From positions 8,484,101 through 8,548,100 of the forward strand of contig OX459101.1 in NCBI GenBank assembly GCA_949775045.1: DNA of 64,000 nt, in the 5' to 3' direction. The notes beneath the pieces are model-generated. The model was given only the letters and a program-made list of their open reading frames with translations. It was not told the origin of the DNA and ran no database searches. Positions 60,401 through 64,000 of the stretch are shown piece by piece. Within the stretch, counting starts at the first letter, position 1. Each line of letters opens with the position of its first letter. The stretch comes from Metridium senile. Its lineage: Eukaryota; Cnidaria; Anthozoa; Actiniaria; Metridiidae. A program made the position numbers and the translations under genes.

Positions 60401-62011
60401 TAATCATTGACTGATTTCATCATTGAAATATTTTTTTAATGGGCTGATTTATATTATTGATTGGTTTACTGGTTGCTCACTTAGCTACATGTAGGTACAG
60501 TACATGTAGTTAGTAGATTGATACATTAATTGGTTGATTGACTGACTGACTGGTTGATAAATTGATTGAGTGATTGAATGAATGAATGACTGGTTGATAG
60601 ATTGATTGAGTGATTGAATGAATGAATGACTGACTGGTTGATAGATTGATTGAATGAATGACTGACTGGTTGATAGATTGATTGAGAGATTGGTTTATTT
60701 ACTGACTGACTGACTGACCAGTTGATAGATTGATTGACTGACTGACTAACTGGTTGATAGATAGTTTGATTGATTAAATGATTGGTTGGTTGATAGATTG
60801 TTTGGTTGATTGATTGACCTACTGACTGACTGATCAACTGACTTGGTTGATTGTTTAATTAATCAATTGAAAGATTGATTGGTTGATTGATTGAATACTA
60901 TTGAATGACTTGTCGACATTTACCACCTAGGATTGATATTACAGTGTAAAATTGAATGATTGATTAACTGATTGATTGATCGTTTGTCATCAGACCTTAA
61001 TTAGTATATATAATTATGTTAAGATATTTCTACCTATCAGGGTGGTCCATGTGGTGTTCTTGCTGCTGTGCAGTCATTTGTCCTAAAAAGTCTGTTATTT
61101 GGAGACCAGAGAAAATCAGATCCAAAACATCCAACTTCAAGGGAACGAACCAAAGCTTTAGCAACAGCAATAACTGAAATCTTATGGAGAGCTGGTCAAG
61201 GTCAATCTGCAGTTGTTGCACTGTAAGTACTGGAAAGGAGAATGGTTGACCTACTTACACACCAACACATATATATAATGTATTTACATAAAGTACTTAC
61301 AATTTCCTTGGTCATTGCTGAGTTTGATGGTGATGGTAAGAGAAGATTTAATATGATTGTGAAAAGTTCAGTGCTATGTGCATGACTTGCTGTCACTGTA
61401 ATGTTTTCTAAAATTTTGATTGCATTGCACTGCCTTGATTGCGTTTGTGCCATGAGCTTTTGACAGTCATATGAAATCTGTCCTACGAAGACAGTGGTAG
61501 TTGTGATAGATAGTGATTGCAATGGTGGCATCAATAGTGAGGGTGATGATGATTATCATGATGATTGTGATTAGTTATGATTATGATTATGATGACAATG
61601 ATGATGATAGTGATGATGATGCCAATGATGATGATAAAATGATGTGTAATCAATTCTCTAGTCCTACAGGTTTTGGGAATTCTAACTTTATTGGTGCTGG
61701 TAGATATAAACCTGATCAATTAACAGAAAATGTGAGTATTATGGGCTTTTTAATGCTCTTCATTGTTATTTGCTTTATCAGTAAATTGTCATGGTAATCA
61801 TCAGATATTTGATAATAATTTAACCATCATTGCATAATAGTTATAATGATAATAATAGTAATAATAATAAATTAATCATCATCAAAACACATTATTATTA
61901 TTATCATGTCCATGCCATGTGGTTATCAGATTTTTTTTTCAACAGCTTGTCCTCAGAACTTTCTCATCACAACAAAGTCTTCATAGTTATGTTTATCAAC
62001 AAATAAGACAG
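51500..62011 (+). CDS. MINDY4: MINDY4 (FAM188B-like) K48-linkage deubiquitinase, exons 1-13, 3' end outside the window
   Basis: It is a cysteine deubiquitinase of the MINDY family that trims Lys48-linked ubiquitin chains. Exons: 51500-51556, 52628-52683, 53311-53374, 53799-53950, 54560-55034, 55441-55505, 56112-56156, 56251-56369, 59373-59434, 60215-60331, 61041-61222, 61662-61731, 61946-62011. They give 510 codons in one frame, and all introns are GT-AG. The ATG follows an in-frame TGA at 51494-51496. Residues 9-30 (SLVREYLSRKGLKRTLQVLD) look like a LisH motif. A Ser/Thr- and Lys-rich disordered linker follows (TPRAKTPRAKT near 260 bp into exon 5), then an acidic stretch (FEDIDDDLDES). The catalytic domain starts with SLEQAMALKNLIFGSAKSSF. 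The oxyanion Gln (Q402, VQHK) and nucleophile Cys (C408, GGPCGVLAAVQ) are present. The catalytic His lies further on, beyond the window. Family recognition is strong. Confidence 0.92.
51982..52150 (+). mobile_element. tRNA-derived SINE, second member, intron 1 of MINDY4
   Basis: GACGTGATGGCCTAGTGGTT and GGTCTGGGTTGAATTCCCAG are the A and B box regions. ATTACGTTGTGTCCTTGGGT and AAGACAGTTCACTCTCTCAG form the body. It matches 38706-38890 along its length. Confidence 0.78.
52896..53070. mobile_element. MITE, intron 2 of MINDY4
   Basis: TAGACCTCTTTACCT and CTTGAGAATTGTTCTTT... pair with AAGAAACAATTCCCAAGG and AGGTAAAGAGTTCTA. TTCAGACC/GATCTGAA inner words also pair. Confidence 0.75.
54116..54473. 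mobile_element. MITE with arms of about 80 bp, intron 4 of MINDY4
   Basis: CAGTTTATTTTCAATAAACT, then AGAAAATTACAGCTACAATC and TTGGCAAAAACTAAGTGAGA are mirrored at the right side, which ends AGTTTATTGAAAATAAACTG. Its right end lies less than 90 bp before exon 5. Confidence 0.85.
55513..55920. repeat. (ATTC)n microsatellite and its decayed flank, intron 6 of MINDY4
   Basis: A clean ATTC run (about 55525-55600) is followed by 300 bp of TTCATTTATT-like words. Confidence 0.9.
55925..56058. mobile_element. MITE, intron 6 of MINDY4
   Basis: AGAGTACAAACACTAAAAGT and GTGCAA are mirrored exactly by TTGCACACTTTTAGTGTTTG and TACTCT. It is 134 bp long. It ends about 50 bp before exon 7. Confidence 0.88.
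56395..56625. repeat. (TTTG)n/(TGTC)n-rich tract, intron 8 of MINDY4
   Basis: TTTGTTTGTCTG and TTGCTTGTTTGC words alternate just after the exon 8 donor. Confidence 0.88.
56645..58735. repeat. 2-kb minisatellite with a palindromic core, intron 8 of MINDY4
   Basis: A unit of about 70-75 bp recurs some 25 times. It is made of TTATTTCACATGGTGTTTCA, CATGGGTTTTCACATGGTAT and TTCATGGTATTTCATACCAT. The last part is self-complementary (ATGGTATTTCATACCAT). Units vary by single changes and by presence of a GATGGTATT insert. The array is interrupted at 58177-58482 by a DNA transposon and ends against a second one. Confidence 0.95.
58177..58482. mobile_element. Non-autonomous DNA transposon inserted in the minisatellite, 6-bp target duplication
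   Basis: CAGGGTTCGTGCT at the left is mirrored by AGCACGAGCCCTG at the right. GGTGTT flanks both sides (58171-58176 and 58483-58488). Joining the flanks restores a normal array unit, so the insertion boundaries are exact. The interior has repeated CTCCTTGAAAACTCCTTA words near both ends. Confidence 0.88.
58719..59232. mobile_element. Non-autonomous hAT-like element at the array edge
   Basis: CAGGGCTTCTGAAAAAGTG at the left is mirrored by CACTTTTTCAGATGCCCTG at the right, with inner words TTTCCGCACT repeated. No clear target duplication was seen. It marks the right boundary of the 56645-58735 array. Confidence 0.78.
59936..60012. repeat. Hairpin of 77 bp, intron 9 of MINDY4
   Basis: AAACACACAGCTAGATCAAC and CAATCAGAG are mirrored by CTCTGATTGGTTGATATGTG and TGTTT. 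Confidence 0.75.
60335..60990. repeat. (GATT/GACT/GAAT)n compound repeat, intron 10 of MINDY4
   Basis: GATTGATTGACTGACTGACT and GGTTGATAGATTGATTGA words repeat over most of the intron between exons 10 and 11. Confidence 0.9.
61520..61645. repeat. Imperfect GAT repeats, intron 11 of MINDY4
   Basis: GATGATGATTATCATGATGA-type sequence runs to within about 20 bp of the exon 12 acceptor at 61661. Confidence 0.85.
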
Positions 62012-62042
62012 GTTTGTAATTGTTGCTAGTGTTATTAACATT

Positions 62043-62745
62043 GCCATTGTCATGTCTATTGTTATTGTCATGGTGTCTATTGTTATTGTCATGTCTATTG
62101 TTATTGTCATGTCTATTGTTATTGTCATGGTGTCTATTGTTATTGTCATGTCTATTGTAATTGTCATGTCTATTGTTATTGTCATGTCTATTGTTATTGT
62201 CATGTCTATTGTTATTGTCATGTCTATTGTTATTGTCATGTCTATTGTTATTGTCATGTCTATTGTTATTGTCATGTCTATTGTTATTGTCATGTCTATT
62301 GTTATTGCCAAGTCTATTGTTATTGTCATGTCTATTGTTATTGTCATGTCTATTGTTATTGTCATGTCTATTGTTATTGTCATGTCTATTGTTATTGTCA
62401 TGTCTATTGTTATTGCCATGTCTATTGTTATTGTCATGTCTATTGTTATTGTCATGTCTATTGTTATTGTCATGTCTATTGTTATTGCCAAGTCTATTGT
62501 TATTGTCATGTCTATTGTTATTGTCATGTCTATTGTTATTGTCATGTCTATTGTTATTGTCATGTCTATTGTTATTGTCATGTCTATTGTTATTGTCATG
62601 TCTATTGTTATTGTCATGTCTATTGTTATTGTTATTGTCATGTCTATTGTTATTGTCATGTCTATTGTTATTGTCATGGTGTCTATTGTTATTGTCATGG
62701 TGTCTATTGTTATTGTCATGGTTATTGTTATTGTTATGGTTTGCC
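62043..62745. repeat. 18-bp minisatellite (TCTATTGTTATTGTCATG)n, intron 13 of MINDY4
   Basis: About 37 units occur, with rare variants (CCAAG for TCATG at about 62308 and 62488; CATGGTG with three extra bases at both ends of the array). It is joined without spacer to the reverse-transcriptase fragment. Confidence 0.96.
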
Positions 62746-63819
62746 TCCTATTTATTTGAGAGAAAGCAAACAACCCAAATTAAATCAAGTATATCTGATA
62801 AAGAACAAACACTATACGGTGTACCACAAGGATCTGTCCTAGGACCTTTACTTTTTCTACTTTATATAAATGACATCCAAAATTCCAGTGATAAATTCCG
62901 CTTCTTCCTATTTGCAGACGATACAAACTTACTATATTCAGATACAAACTTGCGATCTCTCGAAAGAACTGTAAATAAGGAACTAGCTAATATTTGCGAC
63001 TGGCTGCTAGCTAACAAATTAACATTAAATATTAAGAAATCAAATTATATTATTTTTGCTCCATACCAAAAAAAGGGTGACTTTAATCCAATTATAAATG
63101 TACTTGATACCAATACCCGGAAACTGACACCTCTGGAGAAGAAAGACTACGTTAAATACCTAGGTCTCGTAATTGATCGAAACTTATCTTGGAACTACCA
63201 TATAAATTACATAACTTTGAAAATAAGTAAAACCATCGGCATTATCTCTAGATTGCGGCATTATGTTCCATATTCAACCCTACGCACTATTTATCAATCC
63301 TTAGTCCACCCATATATCTCTTATGGGCTATCTGTTTGGGGCCAAACTACTAAATCAAACCTAAATAAAATCTTGATTCTTCAAAAACGCGCCCTAAGAC
63401 TTATGCACTTTGCTACAAACCGTGAACACGCAATCCCTTTATTTGTGGCTTCTGATATCCTCCCACTAGATATGTTTTACTTTCATACTATCTCAGTGCT
63501 GATGCACGACGTGTATAAAAATATTGCCCCCCCGAATATTATAAATTTATTCACTCATGTAACATCTGTACATAATTATCATACTAGAGCTGCTAATTCA
63601 GGAAATCTTTTTATTCAACGTGGCAGAACATCCAAATTTAACAAATCGTTCTCCTCCACCGGAAGTAGAATCTGGAATGCAGTCCCTGAGAACATACGTC
63701 AATCAAGCAAAAACCTATTCAAGTCCAAATTAAAAAATAGTTTGAAGCAAATCTTAGAAGAGGAAGACGCATACTTAAATACTTCGGAAATAATATCAAA
63801 AATCTCAAAATTGAAATAA
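62746..63819 (+). pseudogene. 5'-truncated non-LTR retrotransposon, reverse transcriptase C-terminal part (jockey/CR1/Rex-like)
   Basis: About 355 codons are open to a TAA at 63817-63819. The product starts SYLFERKQTTQI, has the RT block GVPQGSVLGPLLF then LLYINDI, and the catalytic FADDTNLLYS. A CDWLLANKLTLNIKKS block and YVKYLGLVID follow, then the usual C-terminal tail (SFSSTGSRIWNAVPENIRQS). The endonuclease and the first RT blocks are missing, so it is dead on arrival in the way typical of target-primed reverse transcription. The frame shows no stop or shift, so insertion is fairly recent. It lies sense within MINDY4. Family within the jockey superfamily is not resolved. Confidence 0.9.
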
Positions 63820-64000
63820 TTGGTACCTCAATTGTATTGTATACATATATTTTCTTTAACAGATCTGTAAAAATATATGTGTGTGTATTATTTAATGTAA
63901 TATATATGTCTATATATTATTGTTATTATTATTTATTTATTTATTTATTTATTTCTTTTCGGTTAGCATTTAAAACATTACTATTTTTGTAATATATTGA
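63820..64000 (+). mobile_element. 3' tail of the retrotransposon and AT-rich microsatellite
   Basis: After the stop there is AT-rich sequence with TGTATACATATATT and GTAAAAATATATGTGTG, then TTATTTATTTATTTATTTAT (63930-63955). The exact 3' end and any target duplication cannot be fixed, because the 5' side is a minisatellite. Confidence 0.5.

Noticed and set aside
62161..62745. First 200 residues of a long frame that continues into the reverse transcriptase
   Set aside because: This part is the 18-bp minisatellite read in frame by chance; it is not part of the RT protein.

Overview
This window is nuclear DNA of a multicellular animal, most likely a marine invertebrate. Three genes of one family have many short exons bounded by standard splice signals, four tRNA-Leu genes carry introns, and the introns are full of tRNA-derived SINEs, short inverted-repeat transposons, micro/minisatellites and a 5'-truncated non-LTR retrotransposon. 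The sequence is AT-rich. I cannot fix the phylum; a cnidarian or other early-branching or lophotrochozoan animal would fit.

Three paralogous long-chain acyl-CoA synthetase genes (ACSL1/5/6-type) fill positions 2.7-50 kb. Copies 1 (2722-14683) and 2 (16689-34067) are a head-to-tail tandem pair on the minus strand. Each has 22 exons that can be joined into an unbroken frame of 681 and 675 codons plus stop. The duplication also covers the 3' flank and the promoter, where an ATGCAAAT octamer is kept. Copy 3 (36820-50040) is on the plus strand, divergent from copy 2. It keeps 21 homologous exons, nearly all of identical length; its first exon was not found. Intron 8 of copy 3 holds four tandem tRNA-Leu(CAA) genes.

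From 51.5 kb onward lies a plus-strand MINDY4 (FAM188B-like) deubiquitinase gene. Thirteen exons (510 codons, including the LisH-like N-terminus and the catalytic GGPCG exon) are visible, and the gene runs out of the window. Its last visible intron contains an 18-bp minisatellite directly joined to the 3' half of a jockey/CR1-like reverse transcriptase.

The most striking non-coding signal is repeat growth inside introns. Copy 2 has a 3.9-kb array of a 12-bp unit and about 154 copies of CAGT, where copy 1 has only short seeds at the same intron positions. All three paralogs carry GAT/ATC trinucleotide tracts in the intron that splits the nucleotide-binding YTSGTTG motif. Several hammerhead-ribozyme-like cores are also present. 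The very long uninterrupted reading frames over the arrays are artefacts of repeat units whose length is a multiple of three, or that lack stops.
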